A stretch of 64,000 bases of DNA, taken from contig NW_005198017.1 in assembly GCF_000372725.1 (NCBI RefSeq), forward strand, positions 234,286 through 298,285, read 5' to 3'. The stretch comes from Emiliania huxleyi CCMP1516 (lineage: Eukaryota; Haptophyta; Isochrysidales; Noelaerhabdaceae). Every line of letters begins with the position of its first letter. The first letter of the stretch is position 1. The position numbers and the translations under genes are program-made. Below the pieces are notes generated by a model that was not told where the DNA came from, made no database searches, and saw nothing but the letters and a program-made list of their open reading frames with translations. Positions 19,594 through 29,606 of the stretch are shown in pieces.

Positions 19594-19774
19594 CTCAAAT
19601 AGGATGTGACCGATCGAGCCACGAGAGGAGCTTGTTGAGCACGATCGGGGTGGGTCGAGCAGTTCATCACTTTCATCTTCCTCACTCACTGCGTCACTGG
19701 CTGGCGCCTGGCGGTCTGTCTGGCTGACTGACTGCGTGTCAGATCTCAGGCCTCCCGCCCCTCCACCTTCGGGC
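19594..19774. promoter_or_regulatory. Upstream region of the PUB-like/Lon gene
   Basis: Sequence between the ATG at 19593 and the MITE-like element; a non-ATG in-frame extension reaches 19689. I see no specific promoter motif. Confidence 0.25.
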
Positions 19775-20038
19775 TTGGCCTTTATACGTTATTCTTCCGA
19801 TTCTATATTGCGAAAAATCTCTCTGTTGGCTCTGTTTCTATTCTTTTTCGAAGGACGAAAGGATTTTCAGCGATTTTCAGCGGGAATATAATGAATATTT
19901 GAGAATATAGGCCCGATTTGGAGCTGTATTCTTGGCATATTCGAGAATATAGACCCTGTTTGGGACAAGAATACGGAAAGAATACGGAAAAAGAATATAG
20001 ATAGATAGTACTGGGCGAGAAAACCGTATAAAGGCCAA
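19775..20038. mobile_element. MITE-like AT-rich element with 14-bp inverted ends
   Basis: TTGGCCTTTATACG at 19775-19788 is the exact reverse complement of CGTATAAAGGCCAA at 20025-20038. The 264-bp interior is strikingly AT-rich compared with its surroundings and repeats GAATAT/ATATTC motifs. CCTTCGG occurs just outside both ends (19766-19772 and 20039-20045), which may be a target-site duplication with two extra bases on the left. It has no coding capacity, as expected of a non-autonomous DNA element. Confidence 0.65.
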
Positions 20039-20045
20039 CCTTCGG

Positions 20046-20647
20046 CTCGCGTGGATTCAGCTTTTCAGGCCCGCCCGTACCTACCTATGTGTCAACCCGG
20101 GACGGCCGCCTCGTGGCCTGGCACGGCCTGTTTAGCCGCGCTTCTCGCTCGTGGCCGCGCCATGCCTGACTGACCCTCCCCAAGCTGCGCGAGGACAGCG
20201 GAAAGCTGCGACCTCGGGCGATTATCCAGGACGCGCAGCACCCCTCGAGTATGATTCACTCATTAGCGACCGCACGACACGCCGCTCGAGCCCCTCCCTG
20301 CCTGCGCCTATGGGCGCGAAAGCGCTCGCGGCCCCTACCTACCTATCCAGTGGAGGCCTGTGGCACCTCAAACCCCTCCTGCCAACCTACCGACCCCGCC
20401 CCCCCCCTCAGCGCGAACTACGACCCCAGACGGCTGGGAGCCCGAACCCTGACAGGGTTGTGCACCCTTTGTTTCACCAGTGGCCCGCGAGACCTCGAGA
20501 GCCCGCGCGCCCGTCTGTTACGCGATCGATGCCGAGGCATGGATCCGCCGTCGCCCTTCCGGCGGCCGCCGCTCGTGACGCTTTCGGCACAGGAGGACGC
20601 GTACGCCACGCTGCTCGACGATTCGCAGTGGACGCAGGCCGCCGCAT
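20046..20647. other. Unassigned stretch upstream of the dynein fragment
   Basis: Short frames exist on both strands but none continues the dynein similarity in frame, and I recognise no other domain. Confidence 0.4.
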
Positions 20648-21076
20648 TTGGAGACGACGACCGGCGCGCTGCAAAACTACGCCCGAAAATACACGCTGCC
20701 CATCGACACCGTCGAGTTTGACTTTCACTTTTTCTGGGAGGCTCCAACGGCCAAGCCTGAGGACGGCGTGCACACGAGCGGTCTCTTCGTCGAGGGTGCG
20801 CGGATGGGCGACGAGAAGGTCCAGCTCGAGGAGTCGCAACCCAAGGTGCTATTCAGCCCAATGACTTACGTCCAGCTGCTGCCAGTGCAGTCGGACAAGC
20901 TGTCCACCTACCCCCACTATGAGTGCCCGGTCTACCGGACGACAGCGCGGCGCGGGACGCTCTCCACCACCGGCCATTCCACCAACTTCGTCATGTTCAT
21001 GCGGCTGCCGACGGATCAGCCGTCATCACACTGGATAGCCCGTGGAGTGGCCCTGATCAACAGTCTGGCCACTTGA
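20648..21076 (+). pseudogene. Orphan C-terminal fragment of a dynein heavy chain
   Basis: The frame TGALQNYARKYTLPIDTVEF, then GLFVEGARMGDEKV, YPHYECPVYRT and TNFVMFMRLPTD, ending in an intact stop, matches the extreme C-terminal domain of axonemal dynein heavy chains (about 140 of more than 4000 residues). No motor, stalk or stem sequence precedes it and there is no ATG at its left edge. It is therefore a truncated duplicate, or the last exon of a gene broken by rearrangement or misassembly. The retained frame without stops suggests the event is recent or the fragment is still expressed. Confidence 0.65.
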
Positions 21077-21376
21077 CAATTTTCTAAGGCGAGGTGAGAG
21101 ACTGTGCTCGTACGTTTACAGGTTTTGGCGTGTAAATTGCAATGCGCCATAGAGAGCCGTGTACGTTACACATGCAGAGAGAACCCGCCACAACCCTCGC
21201 CCAGATCCCCCGACCACCGTACTGACGTATGAACACACATGCGCGCGGCGACCATGATCTCTATTGGTGCAGGGATGCACACGCACGCGCCGATGCTGTG
21301 CCGCGCAGGGGTGTGTGATAGAAGCACCGCGCACATGGGCTCGTCGACGCCCATGTCGACGCCACCCTCTTCCGGG
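21077..21376. other. Intergenic, convergent ends of dynein fragment and Myb gene
   Basis: No gene seen; CA/GT-rich short motifs only. Confidence 0.5.
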
Positions 21377-22231
21377 TTAGACTGCCGAATACACATCGAT
21401 GCCAGAGGCGACGCGTCCCGCCAGCGCAGACAAATCGGGGGGCAGCAGGGAGGTGCTGGGGGGCGGGCGCTCGCAGATGAACGAGCGGTGCGAGGCGGGC
21501 GCGGCCTGCTCGCGCCGCTCGTCGTTAAGGCGCACCTATACGTGACATGCACATGGACATGGACATGGATGGGCTTGTGTCACGCACGCGCGCCGCGCCT
21601 CGGGAGGCGTGCGCACCCAGCGGTTGCGGACCGAGGAGTCGGACCGGCCGGGCAGCTGGGCGGCGATGCGGCGCCACTGCCCGCCGTGGAGGCTGTGGGC
21701 CTGCTCAATGAGCGCGTCCTCCTCGGCGCTCCACTTGGCGCGGCCGTGCTCGGAGCCGCGGATGCAGCGCGTCGGCCTCGCCTCAGTCAGAGCGCCGTGC
21801 TGCGGGCCGAGGCTGCCGCAGCTGGCCGCGCCGGGCGGGGGGGACTGGGCGGCCAGAAGCGCATCCACCGCCACTCGCTCCGATGCCTTGCGCTGATCCA
21901 AAGCCTTTCGGAGCTCTTGGTCGCTCTGAAGCCGTTGGAGGCGGTTGCGCACCGCGTCCGGCGTGCGCTGCTTTCCGCTCGGGGGCGGCGGCATCTCCGC
22001 AGCGACGAGCGGGAACTGCGTCCCGTACCGCCGCACGCCCGCCAGCAGCGCGAGGTCCTCCTCGACCGTCCAGCCCGTCGCGGTGTTCCCGCCGCGCATG
22101 CGCTTGGGCTGGCCGCCGTCCCGCGCGCTGCCACTCACCCTCCTCTTGCTGCCCGCCGCGCCTAGCCGCCGCCCGCCGCCACCGCCGTTGGCCGCGTCGC
22201 CACTCCTCGCAGGCGGGGCGCAGTGGAACAT
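21377..22231 (-). CDS. Two-repeat Myb/SANT protein
   Basis: Exon 1 is 22231-21617 and exon 2 is 21535-21377 (GT-AG intron of 81 nt), giving 257 residues. The first SANT repeat is GWTVEEDLALLAGVRRYGTQ with RTPDAVRNRLQRL. The second is KWSAEEDALIEQAHSLHGGQ with GRSDSSVRNRW. A basic patch (KRRVSGSARDGGQPKRMR) precedes them and may be a nuclear signal. The family binds DNA as transcription factors. The intron begins GTGCGC and the next exon also begins GTGCGC. The first ATG in frame (22231) was taken; an upstream GTG-started extension is not supported. Confidence 0.75.
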
Positions 22232-22627
22232 GGGAGAGAGTGCCGCCCCGAGCAGAGCGCAGGGCGCGAGCCTCGCCGCTCCCCACGGCTCCGCCACGAC
22301 GACAGGCTCCGCCTTGGCCACGAGCACCTCCTCCCGACCTCCCTCGCCGGACAGTGAAGGCGCGGCCCTCGCCGCGGCCGTCGTCCAGAGCAGCGGCTTG
22401 AGCAGCAGGGGCTGCAGCGCCGCAAAGGTGATCTCCTATCCGACGCGCCGTGAACGTGTCACGTGCTTTAATCCACCGCGTACACACTCTCGAGGCGGAC
22501 GCTTGAGCTGCCTCGTCGCGCCGTTCGTCCTGCTCGGTGGCGGCCCAGCGCGCGCGGAAGTGCGGCGCGAGGTACGACGTGACGTGGCCCTCCCTCGCCC
22601 CCCGCCGCACCTGAGCCTCGCGCAGAA

Positions 22628-22732
22628 GAGCCGAGATCAGCCGAGACCAGCCGAGACCAGCCGAGATCAGCCGAGACCAGCCGAGACCAGCCGAGACCAG
22701 CCGAGACCAGCCGAGACCAGCCGAGATCAGCG
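22628..22732. repeat. 10-nt minisatellite (AGCCGAGAYC)
   Basis: About ten near-identical 10-nt units, AGCCGAGACC or AGCCGAGATC, lie between the Myb and chromodomain genes, overlapping the last codons of the latter. There are no spacers. Confidence 0.9.
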
Positions 22733-24029
22733 TCCGCGCGCCTTTGCCGCGCCGCCGAGGCGGACGCCTTGCACAGAGCCGGAGGTGACGCGCTGAGGCT
22801 TGGCCGCCGCCTGCGCCGTGCCAGCCGCCCGCGGAACCGCCGCCAGCGCCTTATCCTTGCAGCTCTGCGGGGCGGGGCGGCCGGAGGGGCCGGCCGCGCT
22901 GGGCGGCGGGTCGAGGACTACCACGTCCCTCTCCTCCACCTCCCTCTCCTCCACCTCCACCTCCTCCTCGGCGGCCTGCGCCGGCGCCTGCCCGCCGTGC
23001 TCCCCACCAGCCGCCTGTCCGCCCCGCGCCATTCCGAGCAGCATCTCTGCCGCCTCCTTGTCGCCTCCCGCCGTGCGCGGCTTCTGCGGGGCCCGGCGCG
23101 GCGCCTTGCGCACGCGCGGCTGCGTCGACTTGTCCGCCGCTTCGCCGCTCGACGTGGCGGCGGGCGAGACGGCGGGGAGGGCGGGCGGAGAGGGAGAGGG
23201 CGCTGGCAGGGGTGCGGGGGTGCGGCGCCCGCCGCGGCTCGCTCGCGGGTCCGTCTGTGCAACCTCGCGCTCCCAAAATGCCGCGACGAGGCCGCCCTCC
23301 ACCTCGCTCGCACGCCGCCAGCCGGCGCCCGCCACCGCCTCGCCGCTGGCCTCGCGGTCGACGTAGTACTCCTGGATGGCGCCCACGACGCGCTCCGCCA
23401 TCACCCGCGGCCTCGGCGCCGCCTGGTGCGCCGCCCGGGCGGCGGCGGGGGCGGCGGCGACGGCGGCGCGCGTCATGGACTCCACCCTCGCGCGCTCAAA
23501 CTCGCGCACTTTTCCGCTGGCGAGGGCGAGGTTGGCGGCGGGCTCCCACCTTGCGCGCAGGGGAGTCGGGGGGTTGAGACGCAATCCCTTGTGGTGTGAA
23601 GGCGTCTCCGCTGAGGAGCACATCATACTTGGGGGTGGCGCATATGCGTGCATCTAGGCGGCGGCGCACGAGTCGTCAGCGCGAGCGTATCCCACCCAAG
23701 AGACAAGGTACTCGGGGCCGCTGGCACCGCGGTGGCGGGTGTCGAGGATGCGCTCGACCTCGAAGAGCTCCTTGCCGCCGTCCACCTTGTAGGGCCCGGC
23801 GCCCTTTCCCTGCGAACGTTGTGGTGGGGCGGGAGGCGGCGTGGCGGTCGGCGGCGGCGGTCGGCGGGGCGGTGGGCTGCGCTCGGCGGGCGGCGGGCGG
23901 TGGGCCGCGGGCGGCGGGCGGCGGGCGGAGACGTGGGCATGGGCCGGAAACCTTTAAGCTTGCACGCCCGGACTGGTTCTCGGCGACCGTGCCACTGGCC
24001 TCGGGGCGCATCGGCGGCGCGGGCGGCAT
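22727..24029 (-). CDS. Chromodomain protein
   Basis: Exons 24029-23952, 23809-23670 and 23549-22727 (both introns GT-AG) give 346 residues. Splicing rebuilds a complete chromodomain: ELFEVERILDTRHRG, EYLVSWVGYARADDS, then WEPAANLALASGKVREFER, including the aromatic residues that form the methyl-lysine cage. The remaining ~220 residues are Ala/Pro/Arg-rich and acidic (EEEVEVEEREVEERDVVVLD) with basic patches (RVRKAPRRAPQKPRT). A nuclear histone-mark reader is the likely role. It lies head-to-tail with the Myb gene on the same strand. Confidence 0.8.
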
Positions 24030-24355
24030 TACGCGGCAGCTCTCGTACTCGTACCTGGCAGGGCGGCTGACGACCGGCCCAGCCTGCTTTTGGCGGGGGC
24101 AACGTACTTTCTTTCTCTCTCTCTAAAGTGGCTGTTCCGAAGGGATCTTGCAAGTCTTGTGCGCTTTGGAAGAGCAGCTCCTGATATATGACTGCTTTTG
24201 TCCGCGGACGCGAGGGAGCTGCGGAGGCGGGCGGCGGTGGCGGAGGCGGCTGCAGCACCAGCAGCACACACACGACAAAAACAAAAATTCTCTCTACTCA
24301 CACACGGGCGGGCGGCTGCACGCGGGCGGCGGCTGCGGCGCGGCGGCGCTGCTCC

Positions 24356-24444
<89 letters not shown>

Positions 24445-24473
24445 TGCTGCTGCTGCTGCTGCTTGCTGCTCCT

Positions 24474-24504
<31 letters not shown>

Positions 24505-24570
24505 CTCCTGCCTGCTACCCCGCCCGCACCCCCTAGAGTGTACGAGGTGGGTCATTTGGGGCCACGGCCC
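24030..24570. repeat. Spacer with (CTG)n/(CGG)n trinucleotide tract
   Basis: Between the chromodomain gene's 5' end and the next gene there is an uninterrupted CTG run (about 24356-24403), then a CGG run (about 24404-24441), then further CTG/CTC. These create poly-Ala/Leu/Gln/Arg frames that are not genes. Confidence 0.9.
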
Positions 24571-25305
24571 TCACTCCGAATAGGTGAGCGAGGGCGTGTG
24601 TGGCTGACGACTCGGCTCATGAGCCTCGCGTGACTCGCACCTACTAACCTCGCCTCGATGCGGCGCCTCGTACACGCCCACCGGCCCACCGCGACACTCG
24701 CTTTGAATCTCCTCATGCATGCTCTGATGCTCTGCGTCTCTTTGCAGCTCTCCGCCGCCTCCGCCGTCTCCGCCGCCGCCGCCACTCTCTCCGCCGGTCC
24801 CACCATCGCCGCCCTCACCCTCGCCACCCCCACCCTCATCGCCACCAACCTCGCCACCTCCGCCCTCGCCGCCACCATCCTCGCCGCCCTCGCCACCACC
24901 ATCCTCGCCGCCCTCGCCACCTCCGCCCTCGTCGCCGCCAACCTCGCCGCCAACCTCGCGTATGCTGCCGCCGTTGCCGCCAGCATACCCACCGCCGCCC
25001 TCACCGCCCTCACCGCCCTCGTTTCCGCCATACTTCACTCCGCAGTACTGGGGGCCCCCTCCGAGAGGGCCGATTTGATAAACCCTTCGTCAACCATCGC
25101 CTGGTAGTTTGTTCGGGGCATGCCGTTGAGCACAGATAAGCCGTTGCAAAGCGCAGTCTCGGCCTTTGTCATGCACTTCCCTTTGTCGTCAAACCACGCG
25201 CAGTCGCCATTGCACCACGATTTACCATTGCCCCTGGGGCACTCGGCGCACGACGTAGCGCGGTGTCCGCCGCAGGACACACCAACCTGCGGCAGGGGCG
25301 CATGA
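24571..25305 (-). CDS. Cys-motif and Gly-rich secreted-type protein, partial or frameshifted
   Basis: A block starting after an AG acceptor near 25292 encodes VSCGGHRATSCAECPRGNG, KSWCNGDCAWFDDKGKC and a helical tail. This is a Cys motif I associate from memory with surface proteins of diatoms and haptophytes. About 25060 the frame hits a stop, but a one-base shift reads GPQYCGVKYGGNEGGEGG and continues through a long Gly/Glu repeat region to 24571. A GGGGGCCCCC tract sits at the junction, so a homopolymer error or a missed intron is possible. The upstream exon carrying a signal peptide was not identified. Confidence 0.4.
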
Positions 25306-26363
25306 GTAAAGGGCGGTGGGGTGTGCGAGTGCGAGCGCAGATGGAGTGGCGAGAGAGGGGGCACGACCGCACTCTCCCGAGGGAAGGCGGAGGGGGGGGG
25401 GGGTCGTTTGAGATTGGCGACAAAGCTCGCACGCCGATCAAGCGCACGCACGATGGCCAGCGTCTGAGACGGGCTGCTCTCAGGGACCGGCAGAGCAGGC
25501 GGAGCGGGGGGAGGCGCACTACCGGGTCGTCTTCCTTCTCGGCCGGGAGGCGGGCCATCTTCTCGGTCGTCGTCGTCGTCGTCATCTGAGCCCGCACAGC
25601 TCGGATCAGACCAGACTGCTACTGTCGCGCGAGGCCAGCAACATAAAATTTGAAGGAGGGGGCGGGGGGAGAGCGGAGATAGCAGGCGACTGGTAACCAC
25701 ACCAAGGCGCGCACACCTTGAACGGCTCAATCTTTCCAGCCGCGACGAACGGCGCCTTGAGCGCTAAACCCGGGGACAGCGCATGCGTGGCGAGAGCGTA
25801 CCGACCGCCCCGCCTGCAAAAAAATAAGTGTGCTCAGTATTTCTAGCCCAGTAGGATTCCTACGAGAGGTGCAGGATACACCGTGTCGGGTTGGAGATCG
25901 AGAGAGCGCGGAGTAATATCAGACAGAGAGAGAGAGAGAGATGACCGCACCGCGTACCCTCCCCACTCCCGCCTCTCATTTGTGTCACACCACGCGGAAC
26001 GCATCTCCATCGCTTCGGTGAAGGGGGTGAACCGTGCCATCCTCGATCGCCGTGCAAAGCTCGCTTCCGAGCTCTCACGCCGCGCGTAGGGCCCTTAGGG
26101 GCCTAGAGAACACAACCCCCTCTCTCTTTTCTCCCAGTAAGCTAAAAGTACGACAGAGTGAGTCAATAGACACAGACCCTCGCGTATCTAGATAGCCATT
26201 TGGAGCACTTGGAGTTTTAGCCATTTTACAGTCAGTCGTAAGTACTCGACTCTTGGAGCTACGCTACCCGATTTGTTTTGGCTGCTTGGAGGCAGGAAAA
26301 ACAGGGGTCGGCGGCAGCTTCTTCGCCACTGCCTCCTGCGGGCGTGCATAAGCCGAGAGCCAT
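25306..26363. other. Intergenic or unplaced 5' exons
   Basis: An Asp/Thr-repeat frame near 25560-25590 could belong to the 5' end of the Cys-motif gene. A short GA tract lies at 25925-25942. I see no other supported gene before the NDUFS3 start. Confidence 0.4.
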
Positions 26364-27082
26364 ATGTCCTTCACAGCGGCCCAGCGCTTCATCGGCAATG
26401 TCCGATCGATGCTGCCGCGGCTCGTCAACAGCGGCGTCGTCGTCAACGGGGAGCCCATCCTGTATTGCGAGCCGCGCGCCGTGCCGGCGGTGCTGACCTT
26501 TCTGCGAGACCACTCTGGCACGCGGTGCAAGCAGCTGAGCGATTTGACCGCGGTGGACATCCCGACGCGAGAAAAGCGCTTCGAGGCGCCCGTGCCGGCC
26601 TCCTGCGCGCGGCGCTTCTGCCCTCCTCTGCCGCCTGCGCGCGCGCTGCGACGCCTCTCTGCGTGCGCAGCGCGCCGGCCGCGCAGACCGCCGGGCTCAA
26701 CCTGCTCCGCCCCGCGCGCGCGCAGGTCATGTACCAGCTGCTCAGCGTGGATCACAATAGCCGCTGCCGCGTCAAGACGCTCTGCGGCGGGCACGAGGGC
26801 GACGAGGGCGTCCCCTCGTCGGTCGGCGTCTTCAACTCGGCAAACTGGCTGGAGCGCGAGGTGTGGGACATGTACGGCATCTTTTTCCACGGGCACCCCG
26901 ACCTGCGCCGCATCCTGACCGACTACGGCTTCCAGGGCCATCCCATGCGGAAGGACTTCCCGCTCTCCGGCTTTGTCGAGTGCCGGTACGACGCGACCAA
27001 GAAGCGCGTCGTCACGGAGCCGCTCGAGCTGACGCAGGAGTTCCGGCAATTTGACCTGCTCTCGCCGTGGCAAAAGCCCTAG
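26364..27082 (+). CDS. NDUFS3: NADH:ubiquinone oxidoreductase 30 kDa subunit (NDUFS3/nad9)
   Basis: Exons 26364-26585 and 26726-27082 (GC-AG intron) give 192 residues, the size of the conserved core. Motifs typical of complex I 30 kDa subunits are present: [33 protein letters not shown] and [20 protein letters not shown]. It acts in the hydrophilic arm of mitochondrial complex I. The N-terminus ([20 protein letters not shown]) is basic and amphipathic and could serve as a short targeting sequence. Nuclear location with a spliceosomal intron marks it as transferred from the mitochondrial genome at some time, or as ancestrally nuclear. Confidence 0.92.
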
Positions 27083-28058
27083 TAGGGCACGGCGCGGCGT
27101 CTCGTGTGTCGCGTCTCCGGCCTCGCACACGGCGTCGAGCGGCGACGAGACGCTCGTGTTCCTCCGTACGGGGAGGCTGCAGCGCGGCGCAGCGCACGCG
27201 TGCTGCCCCCGCCTCGTACCGCAGTCGAGCGCGCCGCCGCCGCCGAGACGCGGTGGGGTTTTGTATTCTCGATCTTACTAGTAGTAAACAATATGGAATG
27301 TTTTCCGTCAAGACACTCATCGCAGCATTCTCACCATTCTGACCCACATTCTTCCGCTTAACACGCGAGTCCAAAGAAAGAAAACAATAATCCAAGGGAG
27401 GGATGGTAGGACGGATAACACGCGAGTCCGTGAATAGTTGATGGGTATCGTAATTCGGGGCTCGGGGTTGTGCGTTTACGAAGGGAGAGAGAGAATTCTT
27501 GATACGAAACCACGACGACACACACCAGTCGACTCGCATCGGTTGCCTCCATGAACGGCGGAGCTATTCTCGCGCCCACACCACACCTGGCTCCAACGTG
27601 GACACACCCATAGCTGGGGACACTACTAGGTCACGCATGGCATCACAGAAGTTTTATCTCTGGGCCCCGAAAGGCATCTCTAGCAGTGTCGTTACACATG
27701 CCCCCTCCCCTCCTGGGCGCATGCACCTCACGTCTCGCCAGAGCATACGCCCTTGGTGTGTGGCGAGACGAGTTTTTCGCCATGCAGCGAGCAGCAAGCC
27801 GCCCGCCGCAAACAGCCGGAGGCCTCGCCGCGGCACTGGCTGCGCCGCGGTCCCGCACCCGTCGACGCAGCTCCCCCCGCGGAAGACCGCGCGTAGCGAC
27901 GCCTTGACGATCGAGATGAGCGCGCTCGAGGCTCGCCCACCTACTGCCCCTCTCTCTCTCTCTCTCTCTCTTTACGAAGGGTTTTTTCGTCTTCTTTTTC
28001 TTTGATTACATTGCCGCCGAGCGCTGTCGCGGGCAGCCCCACCGAGTGCTGTCGTCCC
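27083..28058. other. Intergenic, no gene recognised
   Basis: Only short unsupported frames and a small CT tract (about 27951-27971) precede the SDR start codon. Confidence 0.5.
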
Positions 28059-29280
28059 ATGTATATGCCACCTCTTGGATCCCTCTTCAGCCTCGCTGGC
28101 AAGACCGTCCTGGTGACTGGCGCCTCGAGCGGGCTGGGAAAGAGCATGGCCCTCACGCTCGCAAAGGCCGGTGCATCGGTCGGATTGGTCGCACGGCGGA
28201 AATCGCAGCTCGACGAGGTTGCGTCGGACATCGCGGCGCTCGGCGGCAAGGCGCACGCCGTGACGCTCGACGTGACGCAGGTTTCCGCCATCGACCCGGT
28301 GCTGGCCGAGGTTGAGGCGAGCCTCGGCCCGATCGACGTGCTCGTGAACAACGCCGGCCTCTCGCTCGACGAGAAGGCTCTCCAGGTCGAGGAGGCGGCG
28401 TACGACACCGTGCTCGGCGTCAACACGCGGGCGCCCTTCTTCCTGGCGCAGGCGGTGGCGCGGCGGATGGTCGCAGAGAAGAGGCCCGGCTCGATCGTCA
28501 ACATCGCGTCGCTCATCTCGCTCAAGGTTGTCAACAACCTCGCGACGTACGCAATGTCCAAAGCGGCGCGCAGCAGAGCCTCGGACGCGCCGCACGCGCG
28601 ACCTCCCCTTGCCGCACCCGGAGCCGCGCGTGCGCCTGGCCTCTGCCTACATGAGCGCGATGTCCCGCCGCTCTCTCTCCCCTCACAGGCGCTGGACCAC
28701 ATGACGCGCGCTCTGGCAAAGGAGTGGATTCGCCACGGCATCCGCGTCAACAGCATACAGCCGGGGTACATCCGGACCGAGATCAACTCTGAGTTTTTCG
28801 ACTCGCCAGCCGGCCTCGAGTTCATCAGCCGCATGCCAAACAAGCGGCGCCGAGATCTAGCCGAGATCTAGCCGAGATGCAGCCAGCCGAGGTGCAGAAG
28901 AGAGGAGGGGCAGCCGAGATGCAGCCGAGATGTCGCTCGCCGGCCTCGAGTTCAACGGCCGCATGCCAAACAAGCTGCGCGTAGCCTCCCCTCTCCTCTC
29001 CCGGTGCTCCGCTGCGCGAGCGGTGGCGGCAGCCGCGCCACACCACCTCCACTGGCCGCAGGCTGGGCGAGCCTTCGGACCTCGACGGCCCCCTCCTCCT
29101 CCTCGCCAGCGAAGCCTCCAAGGGCATGACAGGCAGCCGCTCCACGGCCACCCCCGACTCCTCGCCGCCCCCGCCTCATGCCACACCGCTCGGGAGGCTG
29201 GTGCATCCTCACAGCGGCGGCTCGCGTCCGCAGGCGCCTGCCTCCTCGTCGATGACGGACAGATCAACTCCAAGATCTAG
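28059..29280 (+). CDS. Short-chain dehydrogenase/reductase (SDR)
   Basis: Exons 28059-28565, 28689-28846, 29062-29132 and 29234-29280 join in frame to 260 residues, the classical SDR length; all three introns are GC-AG. It has the cofactor motif VTGASSGLG, NNAG (VLVNNAG), catalytic Ser in NIAS, and YxxxK as YAMSK. It ends VDDGQINSKI; the C-terminal Ser-Lys-Ile resembles a peroxisomal PTS1, so a peroxisomal oxidoreductase is possible. The substrate cannot be inferred. Intron 2 contains a degraded copy (about 28935-28980) of the end of exon 2, including a second potential GC donor. An upstream non-ATG extension was rejected. Confidence 0.88.
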
Positions 29281-29606
29281 CGAGCCGTCGAGTTGGTGGT
29301 ATTGGGGATGTGGTCGCTGCAACTCTCTATACTATCCCGCATCGCGAGACGTGAGGCGAAAAGGCGGTTTGACGTGATGCCGCGTTGTTCTCTCTATGAC
29401 AACGATGTGAAAGTGTGGGCAGGCTGCAAGCATTCTGCGACTCAAAATGTCTACGTAATGGCTAACGTTCTAAAAAGTATCTATTCTCTGGTCTCTCGTC
29501 GTCCGCGACCGCGTGTCCCGTGTCTGAACACACTCTCACTGAAGCCGGGCGTTACAAGGGCGATCACGAAAAATGAGCTGCACTACTAACCTCTAACTAA
29601 CGCCTG
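29281..29606. other. Intergenic, convergent ends
   Basis: Between the SDR stop and the stop of the minus-strand fusion gene I see no feature. Confidence 0.6.

Noticed and set aside
22628..22732. Possible CRISPR-like array
   Set aside because: It is a head-to-tail minisatellite without unique spacers, in a eukaryotic genome.
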